A stretch of DNA of 64,000 bases from contig JANCIK010000011.1 of NCBI GenBank assembly GCA_028532985.1, positions 496,001 to 560,000 of the forward strand, read 5' to 3'. The notes under the pieces were generated by a model, which saw nothing but the letters and a program-made list of their open reading frames with translations, did not search any database and was not told where the DNA came from. Both the position numbers and the translations under genes were made by a program. Shown here in pieces: positions 35,931-48,570 of the stretch. Every line of letters begins with the position of its first letter. Within the stretch, counting starts at the first letter, position 1. The DNA is from Stropharia rugosoannulata (lineage: Eukaryota; Basidiomycota; Agaricomycetes; Agaricales; Strophariaceae).

Positions 35931-37608
35931 CTTTAGTCCTGCTAATTTGCGTCTGCTCTTGTGCGCACTGGTGAGCTAAGAAGGTGCAATCGTGCATAAC
36001 AATGACTTGGATGCGCGCACCATCACGATCTGGGCCAGGTGCATGTACGCAGGCAGATGTACGCGCCGTGGCGTTCTGTGCGTGGACGTTGCACTCTGCT
36101 CACAGGCGCTTTGAAGAATCGCTCCTTCAACAACCGGTTTGTGGGGAGTGCCATGCGTTCCCGTCCTGTTGTACCTATTCATTGTCTCTGTTCTAGAGTA
36201 GCGAGTCTCCCAAACACGCGCTCGAACCATGAGCTGCAGCAGACAAGTTTTCCCAAACTTGAGCTCTCATGCGTCGGACTCGGTAGAATATCCACTAAGC
36301 GCGAGTCATTCGCACCGTCCACTCTGTAGGCGTGCTCATCGCTGAGTAAGATTCGAGCTACGCGAAAGGAGAACGAGTCGACGTCAGCAACAACACTTTG
36401 CGTAGCGACAGAGGCGTACGACCTAACCTAGCAATCCAACTGTTACAATTCGGCGCCCGTTCAAGTGATCCAGCAACGCATGGTGGGGCCTGCATTCTGC
36501 AAGTCCCGGATCGTGGCTGGTGATCGGAGTAGACATGTCAGACGAGTTGTCGCTGGATTGTGCATGCGCAGAAGTCTGCAGGCTACAGTGACCATGCCCG
36601 ACGTAGCTATGTTCCTGGTCGAGTACACAACTTAGTGTATAGGTTTCCACGCCCCCGAGTTCACATACCATTAATGTCGTATGGCTCCCCTCCCGTATTG
36701 CGCATGGTCAGACCGTCAGACCCAAGCCCTGGTTCCTACATCCTGCTTTGATCGTTCAAGTTAACACGGAATGTGTTTACTGCCAGCTTTTCCGTTCCGT
36801 AGAGACTGAATGGATGCGGCAGGTGCCTGTGATCAAAGGCACAAGGAGACGGGGTACGGGAATCTAGGCTTGGAGGTAGGATTTGGCCATCTTGCGCGAG
36901 CGCTATACAGGATTATATTGGTGCAGAAGTGCATGGACATTTCTACTTGGCGCTGAGCGACAATAGCACGTGCCTGACGAGACTCAGGTCTTCTGGAAGA
37001 TGCCGCAGTGTACCTTGCCCTGCGATCAATTGTTCGCGGGGTGTCACAATATATATATTTGAGTTTGGGGGATGCGGAGGACACTGTACATACAAAAAGA
37101 TCAGTACACGCACAAGAAGATTAGCTTAATATTACCTAGTAGACTCGACACTTCATCCGGAAAGCGGGGTTCGCTTTCGCCGCCGCACTTCGACCTCGGA
37201 ATAACGCTGGATAGGAACAAACAGAAGCTAGACATACAGATGGCAAGGGAAAGATGACGCTCACTCACTGTTGTTTCAGGTCGTCGCCGCGTTGCGAACA
37301 GCTCCTCCCTCTCACAAAATTGGTAATATCCTCTCTTCCGCACTATAATTAGACCCTAGCGTTTGGCTGCTTCAGATGTTGAAGACGTTTTCGACTTCAC
37401 AAGCCTCAAGAAGTTGACTTACAGGTTGTCACGAAGTGTTCCAAGGAAGAAGGTTGTATATCGAGGAACAAAGGCGAGGCGCGTACGCAACATATTGAAT
37501 CCGACGGTAAAAGGTCCAGACTGTTTATCATAATCTGACCATCTTGGATTTCAACTTGATTTCAACCAACCTATAAGTGGTACCACGTAGGTCGTTAGTC
37601 CATTGTTG
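35931..37608. other. no confidently supported gene
   Basis: Open minus-strand frames at about 36190-36430 and 36423-36671 may be exon remnants of an unknown gene, but no complete model could be built. The rest shows no coding signal. Confidence 0.4.
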
Positions 37609-38880
37609 CTAAGATGATTTACTGGAAGCTAAGAATTCACCGAAGAAGAACTTGTATGATACTACTTTTCCTGAGTCCGTTCTACCAACGATGCCAATCT
37701 TGATTGAGTTAGGATATGCCAGCTTGATATTCCGGAAAGATATCTCCCCAGCAGAAGGCCAATCGCTGGATGGTTCAATGGTCTTGGACCCGTCTCCTTC
37801 TTCATGCAGCTCAACGTAGTGCAACACTCGCTCGACAGCATTCATATTTTGCTCGCTTGTTGCAAACAGGGAGATTAGTTCCGCTGTTAAAGTGAGGATT
37901 AATTTAGGAGTCTCTGGGATGAAATAAGTGTACGAACAGAAAATGGCAGTGGCTGCATGTGCTATGTTGGATGAGCCACATTTCATTGTCATTGATACAG
38001 TCACGTACCACTAGCAGAGAGGGTAGGTATATGACAAATCTACGCCGATCTTTGCTGGGTTAACATGTGTCCCGAGCCCCGCTCCGAACAAACCTATGCC
38101 GAGGACTAGGAAATTTGCGAAAAACTCCAAGCGTAGAGCAAGCCATCTCTGCATAACAACAGTCATGAGGTACGCTCGGTTTTCCATATCCAAGCCGTGT
38201 TCCGCATCTGATACTGCGAATTTCTGGTTATGTGCCTATAAATGGATATTCCGTCCCGTTGGAGATCACTATACTTGCATAGCGTATGCACGCATACTGG
38301 ATAGACCCGTTAATGTCTCTGAAAAATAATATCATTTAAATGAATGAAAGAAGAGTTGCCGTAACTTGTGAATAGAGGCTTTACCTGTGTAAAATACATA
38401 TAACATCAGTGAAGGATTAAGAGAATCCAGCCTTTTTGCCTCAACAGATAAGCGACGGTAATAGACAGTGGCATCATAGTACAGGATCGCAAGAGGCAAA
38501 GATATTATGCCAAGATATGGGAAGGCGTAGAAAACTAAACCAATGGTGCCTAAGACGGAGAAAAACGTAGTCAAGACCTGTTCATATCAAATAGTTATCG
38601 GAATCCTTACAAAGCTTTCGTGAACTTGGGGGTACTGGCATGCATACTAACAGTCTGGGCCAGAACACTATCAATAGTGTCCTGGTCTTTGGATAGTCTA
38701 GATTGTATGCGACCTGTGGGACGTCATTAATCGCGCAACTTAGGAGATCAGAATGTCATATTTGCCTACCTATGGGTGTCGTATCAAAGAAAGATATTGT
38801 AGAGTGAAGTACACTAGACAGAGCAGACGGTAAAGATTCAAGCTTGCAGATAAGCCAACAATACTTCAATTTATCACATT
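37609..38880 (-). pseudogene. broken ABCC-type (MRP/Ycf1-like) ABC transporter
   Basis: Pieces of the second half of an ABCC exporter occur in order on the minus strand. They include SFFDTTP followed by IGRIQSRLSKDQDTIDSVLA near 38690-38790, FFSVLGTIGLVFYAFPYLGI with YYRRLSVEAKRLDSL near 38420-38570, then MDMENRAYLMTVVMQRWLAL and VNPAKIGVDLSYT near 38035-38190, and SEQNMNAVERVLHYVELHEE with ISFRNIKLAYPNS up to the Walker A motif GIVGRTDSGK near 37650. About 20 residues that normally separate the LAY segment from KIGIVGRT are missing, Walker A has Asp in place of the usual Gly or Ala, and nothing follows it: no ABC signature and no Walker B. The first transporter half is absent. It cannot encode a working pump. 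Confidence 0.75.
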
Positions 38881-39562
38881 AAAAGTCGAAATAGAGGGAC
38901 CAACACCTGATACTATATGAGTGGGGTTTCATTAAGACAAGATATAGACGTACCAAGCGCTCCATATACGTCCATATAATCCCCTTGTGAGAAGTGGTGA
39001 AGCATGTCCCCGCGGGCTCGCTGCAGTGTGACGGACTCGACGCATCGCTGCTCGGCGACGTCGCCACGGACGGCGGGATTACGCGGATGCTGTCGCTCAG
39101 CTCGCGCTCCTTCCGCCTGTCCTGCGGCTGCACAACAGTTACGCGGGGCGGCTGCTTCCGCCGCTCGAACAGGCTCTTGCCGCGCTGCAGGACGATAAGC
39201 ACCGCGCCGAGCCTGGGCTTGCGTTGTGCGGGGCCGCGCGGGAGGGTGTCTGCCAGGCAGTTGAGGATCCAGTTGTGTGGTGGCCGAGCTGCGAGGCTGG
39301 GGTGGGGCTCGGTGCGAGGCTGGGCGCAAGCGCGACCGACCGCCACGCGGCGCTCGGTGACCGAGCAACTTAGGGAAGCGCAGGTGCGTGACGTTGATCT
39401 GCATGCATGCGTACAAGGGGCAGTCGGTCGGTCGGTCGGTCGGTCGTGTTGTGTTGTGTTGTGTCACGTAATTGAAATGAAACGATAATGCGATAAATGA
39501 AAATGAAAATGAATGCGCCGTCCGGGTAGGTACAGGTAACTGCTGCGTGTACGCACCACGTT
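38881..39562. other. GC-rich stretch with tetra- and pentanucleotide repeats
   Basis: Overlapping long open frames on both strands (38913-39467 minus, 38994-39488 plus) reflect high GC rather than proven coding. A (GGTC)n run and a (TGTTG)n run lie side by side at about 39423-39465. Confidence 0.4.
39423..39465. repeat. microsatellite, GGTC then TGTTG units
   Basis: About six GGTC units are followed by about four TGTTG units, directly adjoining. Confidence 0.8.
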
Positions 39563-40533
39563 CTAGTACTCCTGGAAGCCGTCCTTCATCTCTGACCAGA
39601 GCGCGGTGAGTCTTTGGGGCGCAGTTTGTGCGTCTGTGTCTGTGTTTAGGACTGCCGGGGTGTAATCCGCGTCAGATTGAGATGGGGGCAGCAGTGAGGG
39701 GGTATCCGAGGCCAGATCGTTGGCAACGTACTGGCACCACTCTGTGATGCTGGTCATGGAGCAAGAGTAGTCGGACAGGGGGCTCAAGTTCGCCACCAGA
39801 TGGCGCCTACTTCCTTCAGTTGGATCTTCAGAGTTCCAGCTGCAGGTAAACAATGAACATAGCGGACGTTAGATAACTGGCTGTTGCGCAAGATGATATA
39901 AGTGCCACTCACAGTGCGTCGGATCCGGGGGGATGAGCACGATAAACATGTCGTCCTTTGTCGACGCAGCTATCTGGAGGGCGGAGAAAGTAGCATCAAT
40001 TAAATCTGTTTTGCACAATTTCTGTTTGCGTTCTGCTGACCTTGTAAACGTCCTGCTTGATATCCCTGAGTCCCTCTGTGACCTTCAATTTGGACAGCTC
40101 GATTAGAGGACTGATCCACCGTTTTCTTCTCGCTTCCCTCTGGGAAGCGAGCGTGTTGCTTGCTGAGAGGACGTGATTCGCAGTCGGATGTGGGTTGGGG
40201 TCGGTCTGTATGGCACTCGCGGAACCCCGAAGGAATCGGAAGGATTCATGCTGTATAAAATACCTAGTAGAGCATTTGCCCTACCCAGGACTTTGCGGCC
40301 GTGCTGTACGCGGTACTGTACGTGACCGCGTTTAACGAACCAGTGAGAGGTAAATTGTAAGTAAGCCCGTAGATCCGCGTTCTTGTACTGCGCCCTGTCT
40401 TGTACTCGCCTCGTTCGTCGCCCATGCCGAGAGGCCATTTTCCATAGGGACTCGGACGTCTGTACTCAGCGAGGAAAAGAGGAGAGGGCGAGCCCGACTT
40501 CAGTCTCTCACACATGCTATAGGGCACGGTCAC
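39563..40533 (-). CDS. unknown protein, four exons
   Basis: Four exons join in phase on the minus strand: 40285-40533, 40041-40250, 39913-39973 and 39563-39825, giving 260 aa. Segments include LTGSLNAVTYSTAYSTAAKS, then RFLRGSASAIQTDPNPHP, RRKRWISPLIELSKLKVT with GLRDIKQDVYK, IAASTKDDMFIVLIPPDPTH, and a C-terminal part with SITEWCQYVANDLASDT ending KDGFQEY. No signal peptide, membrane segment or known motif is visible. The middle of the protein has the composition of a folded globular protein with amphipathic helices. The start is the least certain part: another frame overlaps the first exon. It lies between the ABC remnant and the Plavaka element. Confidence 0.5.
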
Positions 40534-40893
40534 CGTGTCGATAGCATCACAAGGGGGCGGACCACGGAGTGAAGGTCATTGCTGCAGCGCTGGATGCAGG
40601 CCAGCACAAGACAATGGTCGGATAGGATGAGTTGCGGTGGTGGGAGGGGTGCAGAGGAAGGACGTGTATTTGTGAGGAAAGGCTTGGGAAATGCTCCTAA
40701 TCAACAAGTCTCAACCGCGCTAGAAACATAATTGGTTTCAATGGACAGTACAGGCATCCTTGTCACGATAGTAGAGATAAACAATTACTGGAATAATTTG
40801 AGCAATAGCAATTTCCACTGGCGAAGTATCGATGTACTCAGTCTACTAGATTTGGTTGCAGCATCTGTAGAGTGACTGTAATAGAAAACAGAT
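40534..40893. other. intergenic; left flank of the Plavaka element
   Basis: No coding feature is visible. The left end of the Plavaka element should lie here, but I could not identify its terminal repeat. Confidence 0.4.
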
Positions 40894-43800
40894 CTATAGA
40901 TCGTCGTACCCGCCATCCGACGAGTTGTCGGAGCCTACAAGTTCATCGTCTGTTTCCAGTTCTTCCGGCTCATCCTCGCCTACAGATCTATGATCGTCTT
41001 CGCTATCGACTTCTGAATCTGATTCAATGCTGAAATTGAAGTCCATAGTTTCAGAAGTGTCCCGTTCTTCAGGCTGAGCAGGTACTTTTTCGCAGTGGCC
41101 AATACCCATTTGAGAAAAGCGCATGAACATATCTCGATCAACAAAGCTGGAATTCATTTGCTATTAGTGTATGTAATAAGCTGTTAAAACACCAATACAC
41201 TTACATATTAACATAATAGTTCATCCAGTCCGACGTTACTCCACCTGGCCGAGCTTCTGTTGGATGATTGGTGCTCAAAAGTGAGGACGTACGTCCGTTT
41301 TTGAAAGTCGGTATTAAATGACAACCCCTAATGACGAGATCAGGATCAAGGAAGCCGAAGGCAAGTTCGTCGTCTTCGGGGACATAACCTATCATAGGAA
41401 GTTTTGCAACTCTGCGACCATGCAATGCATCTGGTTCAGCGCCAAGCCACCGCACCCACAAGAAGTTCATCTGTTTCCAAGCAAAGCCCGTGGTAGATCG
41501 ACGTCCAATATGTTGAATATCGGCATGAAATATTCCTAACACTTGAGCATACCAATATCTATGGCCTTGAGACTCGGAATCGGCTATTGTGGAGGGACGG
41601 GCCATAAGTATGTATGGCCGGGATTTGGGGTTGATAGTGTCAAAATCGCGTCGTATATCGTACGTAGTATAATTAATTCTTGCAGTGCTATGTCTGTATA
41701 TTGTTGAATTCCGTAAGCGTATCTCGTTTCGATTTTCATGGGTAAAGATGTCAGGATCATCGCCGTCAAAATCAAGCCCAAGCATGCGACCGAGAAGATG
41801 GTCTTGCAATTTTGGAATAAAGTTCTGCAGGAGCAAATCAGGAAAGCGCTCAAATGCACAGGTGTAAGCAGAACATGATACCTTTTTGGCAGGATCACCA
41901 TCCTGAACAAATGCAAAAATATTTAGAGGATGATTTTTCGCATGCGAAATAATATAGTGCTTAGATAAATTCTCTGGTTTGTTGGCCTCTTCATATTCTT
42001 GTGACTCCTCCTGACTGTTAAGAATTTGTCACCGCATGTACCTGTTACTCATCTGTTTTAGCGCGTTCCTCTTATTTGTCATGGCGTAGGCCCGTTTGAC
42101 AGGTGAATGAGCCATTTCACCCTAATCGCAATCCTACTGTGAGCATATTCTGTCAATACATGGTTATAGATTACCTACCAATTGTGTTGTGTATGAGTCA
42201 GTGGTACCGTACCTCCGTATATATTGAACGTAGTCCCCAAGCGCATGAAACTTCGGAGTACATAAGTTAAGCCGCTTTGCTTTCAAGGTTCCTTTTGCTG
42301 CGTCTGTTTCTGTTGATTTTGCCATGGTACCTGATATAGCGCGCGAACTCTCCCGCCGATATCGCGCTGACCTCTCCCTCGGAAGCTCTACGGTGTTTAT
42401 CTCTGCACAAGTTGTATCACGAAATTGCCGCATAAGTTTCCCAAACTCGGAGATCAGTTGATCAGTTTGTTTAAGGGTCTCGTCAGTATGTAAACGTAAC
42501 TTGAGCCAACAATGAAGCTCAGCTGTACGGTACAACAAGGTCATCAGCCGCGCATTATGTGGTGAATTGAGCAAATCTTCGAAGGCTGGTAAAGCGCACT
42601 GTCATACCTCAGTATCTTTGTGCACTTTGATGAAAAGATTGCCCTTACCTGCAAAATATCTTCGAAGTCTCGGGCTGCGAGTTTTTTCATCTCAGAGACA
42701 TTGTCGGAGAATTTTCTGATTGTATCACGTCCAAACGGTTCAATCTGTCTGAACCTAACATTCCTGAGGTGTCAGATAAAACAAATTTGCGAGACATTTT
42801 TGAATATCAAACCTTCTATCTAGCTCGATTACACGATCATCAGTGCCCTTGCCTGATGCATGAAGAAGGCGAATCAAATGTGTGAACAGGGCCTTCCAGA
42901 CGCCAAGTTCGAATTCATGCATAAGGTCTGGGACAAGCATTTCTGAAGGACAAAAATCATCCCCGAATCGATCCACAAAAGCATTCTAATAGAGTTGAAA
43001 AGACTTCAGCCAACTTTGATAGAGCGACAGACTTACAATGGTAGGAACACCCGAGAATTCTTTTAGGAGATTTTCGACTACTTGGCTACGAATTCCAAAG
43101 GCCATCTTATATATAGCGTCTCGTGCTGCGCTAACTTTTGAGGTCATATATTTTCTTATTTTTGATACTCGGATTTTCATGTCTCTTTTCATTCCCAGGC
43201 GATCCATGAGATCCTTGGGTATTAGGCATCTTGGACAAGGACATAAACCTTCGCCCCTAATAGTTGCAAGAAGAACTCTTCATATAAGCAATAAGTACTT
43301 ATACATCATTTTAGAGAGATAGCAACTCACTTTTCAGGATAGTCTGCAGAGTACGTGAAAAAACGAGGGTATATCCGCCTTTCTATTCCGTCTTTGCATT
43401 TAATAACCACTCCATATTGATACGCGTGCATAAATTCGTCGTCAAGAAGCTTTATCCAAACAGCGTGCATTAATTCCCGCCGACAATGCCTCAGTATGTC
43501 GTCTTTTTGGGTTCTCCATTTGGCGTGAAATTTGGAGGCCATGTCATAGAATGAGTCAGGGAGCTAATATGGTCATTAGAATTATAATAAAAGTGAGAAT
43601 GATTAAGCCTTACCGATGGTATATAGGCCAGATGATGCATGGCCCCCAATTTAGGCTTGCAGCGAACATACTTGGAAAGGTTTCCAAGCATCAAATAAAT
43701 AGGCCATGCCTTCGAACTTCCAAAATTTGTCAAGTGTGTACCATCTGAAGAAATCATTAAAGCCGCCACCACCTTTTCGAGCTTGCAATTTGCAGCGTTT

Positions 43801-44954
43801 GGAGGGACCTTGCCATATTTTTGCAATTGTTCATGTTCGTGAAGAAAGAGATCTGAAGTGTAGAGTTCGTCATAAACGCGCTGATCAAGAGAAGTATGTA
43901 CATGGCGGTGAAATACTTTGAATGGCGAGTAGTGTAGCATGTGAGATAAGCGCCCTTGAAATGCTTCAACAACAGTGGCAGTAAGACTACGATGCAGGAG
44001 ACCAGAGACAGTAAACATTTGAGGTGCGACATTTATACTGCCTGATGGCACCAAAATGTCTACCGACGACTCCATGAATTGGCTCTTGATAGAGTCAGTT
44101 TTGGCTATAGCTTTATCGAAGCGACGATTTTCTCTATGAGCGTCGAAGTTGTCAAAATGGCGCAAATCGAAGTCTGGTTGTTGGATAACATTCTTGATAA
44201 ATGACGTGAGTTCTCCTTCCGATTTGGTCGTAGCACCGTTATTCATCCATGACAGGGTTCGCCAAATCGTAATATTAGAGAATGGCCAATACGATGTATG
44301 ATTCTCCTCGGCATTGGAGTTCGTGACAGAGGCAGGATGTTCTGGTGTGTTAGCTAGATCTTCCAACGACAACTGGCCGCTTGGGTCATAACTTGGACGC
44401 CACATGTAGTCTCTATATAGACCAAAACAGTTTGCCGCTGTAATTAACCTGTCCTGTGCGGCCAACAATACCTGTCGGGTAGTGCTAGATACGTTCGGTT
44501 CGGCTTCAATGGGAGCAAGGGGTTCTGGCGGAGTGTCCACGGGTCGTGCAGGAATTCTGAGATAGCGCCTTGGGCGGCCGGCCGGAGTGAGTTGGGGCGG
44601 GGCCGAGGGTGTGTTATTAGCACTTTCAGCACTTGACGCCGTAGCGGACGTCGACGTAATGTGCTCAACGGTAGGGTCCTCATTACGAAGCTTGTGAGTG
44701 ACTATGATACTCTGAAATCAACAGCTATTAGTAAATATTAAGGTTAGCATTGGCGTAATATGAAAACATACAGAGAACCGCTTGCTACGTTGAAGGCCTG
44801 GAGGTGGTGTATAATCGACTCTTGAAGCCTGTATGTCATGAGCCTTTTTGCGAGAAGTAATGACATGTGCACAACCGAGTTTGTGCTTGGACAGTGAACC
44901 TGGCTTAGGAAACGACTTTCCGCAGGCGGGAATGCATGAGAACTCCTGCGGCAT
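40894..44954 (-). CDS. Plavaka-type transposase (CACTA/EnSpm group)
   Basis: The gene runs leftward from MPQEFSC at 44954 to the stop at 40894 in about ten exons. The N terminus is a zinc-knuckle (C7-x3-C11-x12-H24-x3-C28) followed by a Pro/Ser-rich linker. The core follows in order: FGLYRDYMWRPSYDPSG, SYWPFSNITIWRTLSWMNNG, a segment with SSDGTHLTNFGSSKAWPIYL, GLCPCPRCLIPKDLM, the characteristic LVPDLMHEFELGVWKALFTH, and LCTPKFHALGDYVQYIRRYG with TTDSYTTQ. The C-terminal domain contains WYAQVLGIFHADI and FLWVRWLGAEP and closes with an acidic tail. This is the full domain order of Plavaka transposases, which cut and paste DNA through a DDE-like nuclease core. I found no frameshift in the segments I could splice, so it may be active. 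The main exons are at 44712 down to about 43520, 43560-43330, 43250-43035, 42985-42755, 42700-42164, 41880-41203 and 41157-40894. Confidence 0.8.
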
Positions 44955-45529
44955 CGAGCTCCGGAAGCAGAAAGGTGGCAAGCGAGTATTTCAGACGATA
45001 TAGAGATTCTCAGAGCCAATATGACGACCATTGGCGATGCCTGAAACCGATCAAGCATGATAACACAAAAGGGCACCTGGACCTGCGGTACCGATAAGCG
45101 GTCTAATATTACTGCGGCTGACATGTTCCAGGGGAAAGCTCTTCGAAACTTCAAGTCGCTGACTCAAATTTGAATTTTAAGATACGCTGCGCCATTGAAT
45201 ATGAACTAGAATACAATGTCGCACGGCGAGCCGCCCGAGAGCGCCTCAAAACTTTCGAGCCGCTGTGATACAGCTGGACCTGCGCAGATTAACTCAACAT
45301 GGTCAGGCGGCGCAGGCTTGATGCAAGCACATTGCGCTTCCAGCTACGCAAATTTGATGCACCCTGCTTCAAATTTGCCGCCGCATTTCTTTACTGGTAC
45401 ATAAACTTCAATCACCAGAGGTTATGCGGATTTCAAAAACTTACCTGTAGGAACAATCTCAGGACAACGATCATTTGGTAAGTTCTTTTCGTCGACTTTT
45501 GGTGCATATCTGACTTATAGAAAGTGATA
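44955..45529. other. 5' flank of the Plavaka gene
   Basis: This holds short GC-rich direct motifs such as GCAAATTTGATGCA and CAAATTTGCCGCCG (about 45350-45390), possible subterminal repeats. No gene is seen. Confidence 0.4.
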
Positions 45530-46291
45530 ATGGACGTGGCAACACTGTTTTCGTTTGAAACAACAGATAACATGGTATTCGGCTGGTCCGCCGCTAAGAG
45601 TTGGGCAGATTCGCTGTCTTCACAAAATCGTATTGATCATGTACGTGGGATATATCGCTGACGAAATAGATTTCTGATTTTGTTGCCAGGAGTGGCTCTG
45701 GGAATGCTATCTGTGGCATTTAACAGACGAAGAAACACTGGCCACTATTAGGGTTCAAGGAAAAGAAATTGATTGCAAGAAGCTAGTGCAATCGATGTAC
45801 TCGCAGTTTATATGTTCAAATCTAGCTGATTCGATGGTACACGGAACCGGATTTGGCAATGGCGAATGGGCATTGCCCCACAATGTTGAAAACTTGGCGA
45901 CTTCCAACTGCCTATTGGTCCAAATAATGCAGGTTTTCTATGAGACCCGCGCCGAAGAAAAGATTGATGTGATGCATTTCATCTTCTCGGACGGCGACCA
46001 ACTAGTCAAGGCACATGCTTACGCTCCCAATCCTGAAGGACTGGACATCGAACACGTCAGAATCGGAAGTAAGGTGAGTGTTCGCAAAAAATGAAATTGG
46101 AAAGACATTAAGAGAATTGGTAACGATAGTTGATTCTATTCATGCCGTCTGTCCAGAATGGATCAATACTCCTGAAAACAAGCAATGTCAAGATACTATC
46201 CTACTCCTTGAACCATTGGATAGGTGATTTGGAAATCAGCTCGACTAAGAAGTGCACCATAGCATGCGACCCTAAATACTTGCACCAGTGA
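45530..46291 (+). CDS. RMI1-like OB-fold protein, copy A
   Basis: Three exons, 45530-45640, 45690-46073 and 46130-46291, encode 218 aa. Exon 2 contains the pattern of the RMI1 N-terminal region: EWLWECYLWHLTDEE, then CSNLADSMVHGTGF, LLVQIMQVFYET, a strand pair MHFIFSDGDQLVKAHAYAP, and after the intron LILFMPSVQNGSILLKTSN. In eukaryotes Rmi1 is the OB-fold partner of the BLM/Sgs1 helicase and topoisomerase III and stimulates double Holliday junction dissolution. Yeast Rmi1 is 241 aa, so this length would be complete rather than truncated. The neighbour at 46.6 kb is a diverged tandem copy with the same intron positions. Sequence identity to true Rmi1 is low by eye and function is inferred. Confidence 0.62.
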
Positions 46292-46635
46292 GAAGATCCA
46301 CAATTGTAGTGTCTGAACCGTAATAGGGCTGTAGTAGGCGAGATATCTCCGTAGAATGTGCTAAGCACTGAAGGGGAATTTCAAGTTAAAGTTATGATAC
46401 ATTTTGCTGGCGCAGCGAAGTCAACCTGCGCAGTGGTACGCAGTAGTCCGTTCACGGGTAATCTTTGTTGGACTAAGTCATTCTTGCTAGCCGGTGCTCG
46501 TAGTTCTACCTATTAGGTTGCACGATTGCGGAACAAAATGGGCATTATTATATATATATTAAAGTCAAAGTAGAATACTACCCACCAAGTAGCGACCTCG
46601 CCCTAATTCCGACTCGGTAATAACGACGCAACAAC

Positions 46636-47419
46636 ATGGAAGAGGAAAATGAACGCCCGCTCTCAATGTCTGAACATGAACTAGAGAGCTTCGCAGCATG
46701 GTTGGCTATAAATAAACCTATGATATTCTCGATCGACATAACGCTCCCCATCGCGATGCTGCAATGGGTGACTGCAAAGTTCCCATGCCCCGCCATTGAC
46801 CGAGTAAGCAGAGCTGGGTGTATTGTGGATCTGCCATGCTGACTGGCGGACTGCGTCTAGCAATGGTTGGCCATGCGCTATAAAGAACTATCTATAGACG
46901 AAAAACAATTCGCCACAGATCTACAACACTCAATTTCCCAGGAACTCATGGTGTCCGACCTCGCTGAATCGGCAATACGTGGAACGGGTTTCGACATGGA
47001 GTGGCCGTTGCTTCCGGGCTGTGAGCGTCTTGAGGATCCACCGAGAATACTGGTACAGGTGATGCAAATTTCCTACGAGGTATGCATATGCGGCGGCGTC
47101 AAAAATGTGGCTGTCTTCCTGTCCGATGGTCACGTCGTCGTCCATGCACGCGTGCGTTCACCCTTCCCGGATGGCTTTGATGTTCGAAAGATTCAAATGG
47201 GAGACAAGGTAAACAGATGAGAACCGTCACTGAGAGTTGCGTATTGATGTTGGACAACAGTTGCTTTTAACGACACCTGTGGTGGAAAGAGGGTCCATTA
47301 TTCTGGAACGGGGAACTGTGAAACTACTTCAAGGTCGCCTGAGAAGTAAATTGGAAAGCGGATCCATAAAGAAGTACATATTAACCTGTGCCCCCAAGTA
47401 CTGGCCAGAGTCTTGCTGA
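46636..47419 (+). CDS. RMI1-like OB-fold protein, copy B
   Basis: Three exons, 46636-46803, 46861-47208 and 47261-47419, encode 224 aa, with both introns in phase 0 at the same places as in copy A. The family pattern is clearer than in A: QWLAMRYKELSIDEKQFATD, LAESAIRGTGFDMEWPLLPG, RILVQVMQISYEV, KNVAVFLSDGHVVVHARVRS, and LLLTTPVVERGSIILERGTV followed by KLLQGRL. The order 'three-helix head, DLP-like turn, LVQVMQI strand, LxLSDG strand pair, GSIIL strand' is that of Rmi1 OB fold 1. The C terminus matches copy A (KKYILTCAPKYW against KKCTIACDPKYL). It could bind a topoisomerase III-type partner. It lies about 340 bp from copy A and 1.7 kb from the Plavaka transposase start. Confidence 0.68.
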
Positions 47420-48570
47420 TGGTGGACTTAGGTGTAGGCGTAACACGCGCACTAGTTCTAGATGTAGTTCTGACTTGACTTGAGTTGAATCATGTCGTAT
47501 AACATGCAAATCAATGCACCAATAACGAAGAATAGTGAGCCCAATGAATCTTAATATGTCCAAAACGGTCCGGACCTTCACCACCGCCAGAACCGCTTCA
47601 TAGGCAAGCAAGAGAACGTATTGGCTATGAACTATCCTGGTAGCCCAGAGATAGGTCGATTTTGGGAAAATAACAGACTAGCCGCTCAAGTAGTTGTTGC
47701 TATCAATGCTCTCCTGGAAGCCCAGAGACAGCTTGTCAACGACAACAAAAGGGCAAGCAACCGAGTCGATTGCTGTGTAACCGTTCAAACTCCGATTCAT
47801 TTTCAGAAAGAGCGACAGTGGTTTATACTTGGTTTAGACTAGTACCTGCTCCCAACTTATTCTAACATTTTCTTAACTTATTCAACCGTGCAAGAAGTAC
47901 ATATCTTTGGGTCTCCAAGATATGCAAACAACCCGTTTCATGTGAATTGCGTATACCATTGGGTTCCAAGGTATATGAACTGTTATCATTGGCGGAACCA
48001 CTGTTTGGCGGGTCACCGGTCACCTTTGATATCAAGCACCTTACCTACGCACACAAACTTATCGCCTACCGGTAGAGACCCATCAGCTCCTCGGATAGAC
48101 ATGTACCCTCTCAGGAAAGTTCGGCTCTAAGGTGTCACATCAATGTGAGCATTTATCTCGTTAACCTCCAGACTCAAGGCTAAGGTGCGTTGATAGCATT
48201 ACTAGCCATAAATCCTCGGAGTTCACTGACGCGATCCAGGGCATTCCGGGAGTTTATCTATGTTGGTCAGTTGTGTAATGGTTTTATTGGTCTCCAAAAC
48301 ACTCTATTATCTAATAGTAGTAGCTCTAGGTGAGTCGTGAGTCGCTACGAGTACGGGTCGAGAGTCTCTAGTAGTAGTAGTGTTCCTAATATTTCTTTGC
48401 TAGGCTCGAACACTCACGCTCAAAGATGTATGTTGTGGTTGACTGTAGTACCGAGCGCTCTTCCGGATGGTCACCGACATTCCTCCACTCCAATCATATC
48501 AATCATTATGTAGTTCTTCGACGGTCAACAAACGTTTCGTCTTGAAAATATTCTTTCAACACTCTTTGTT
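47420..48570. other. intergenic with one small possible ORF
   Basis: An open frame at 47621-47842 (+) gives 73 aa starting MAMNYPGSPEIGRFWENNRL with an amphipathic helix after it. It could be a small gene, but nothing else supports it. Several TAGTAG and GAGTC-type short repeats lie at 48310-48390. Confidence 0.35.

Noticed and set aside
38913..39488. Long overlapping open frames on both strands
   Set aside because: High GC removes stop codons on both strands here; neither frame has a domain, a start context or splice partners.
40600..45520. Terminal inverted repeats of the Plavaka element
   Set aside because: I compared the flanks for CAC-type ends and found no matching pair; the element borders remain unknown.
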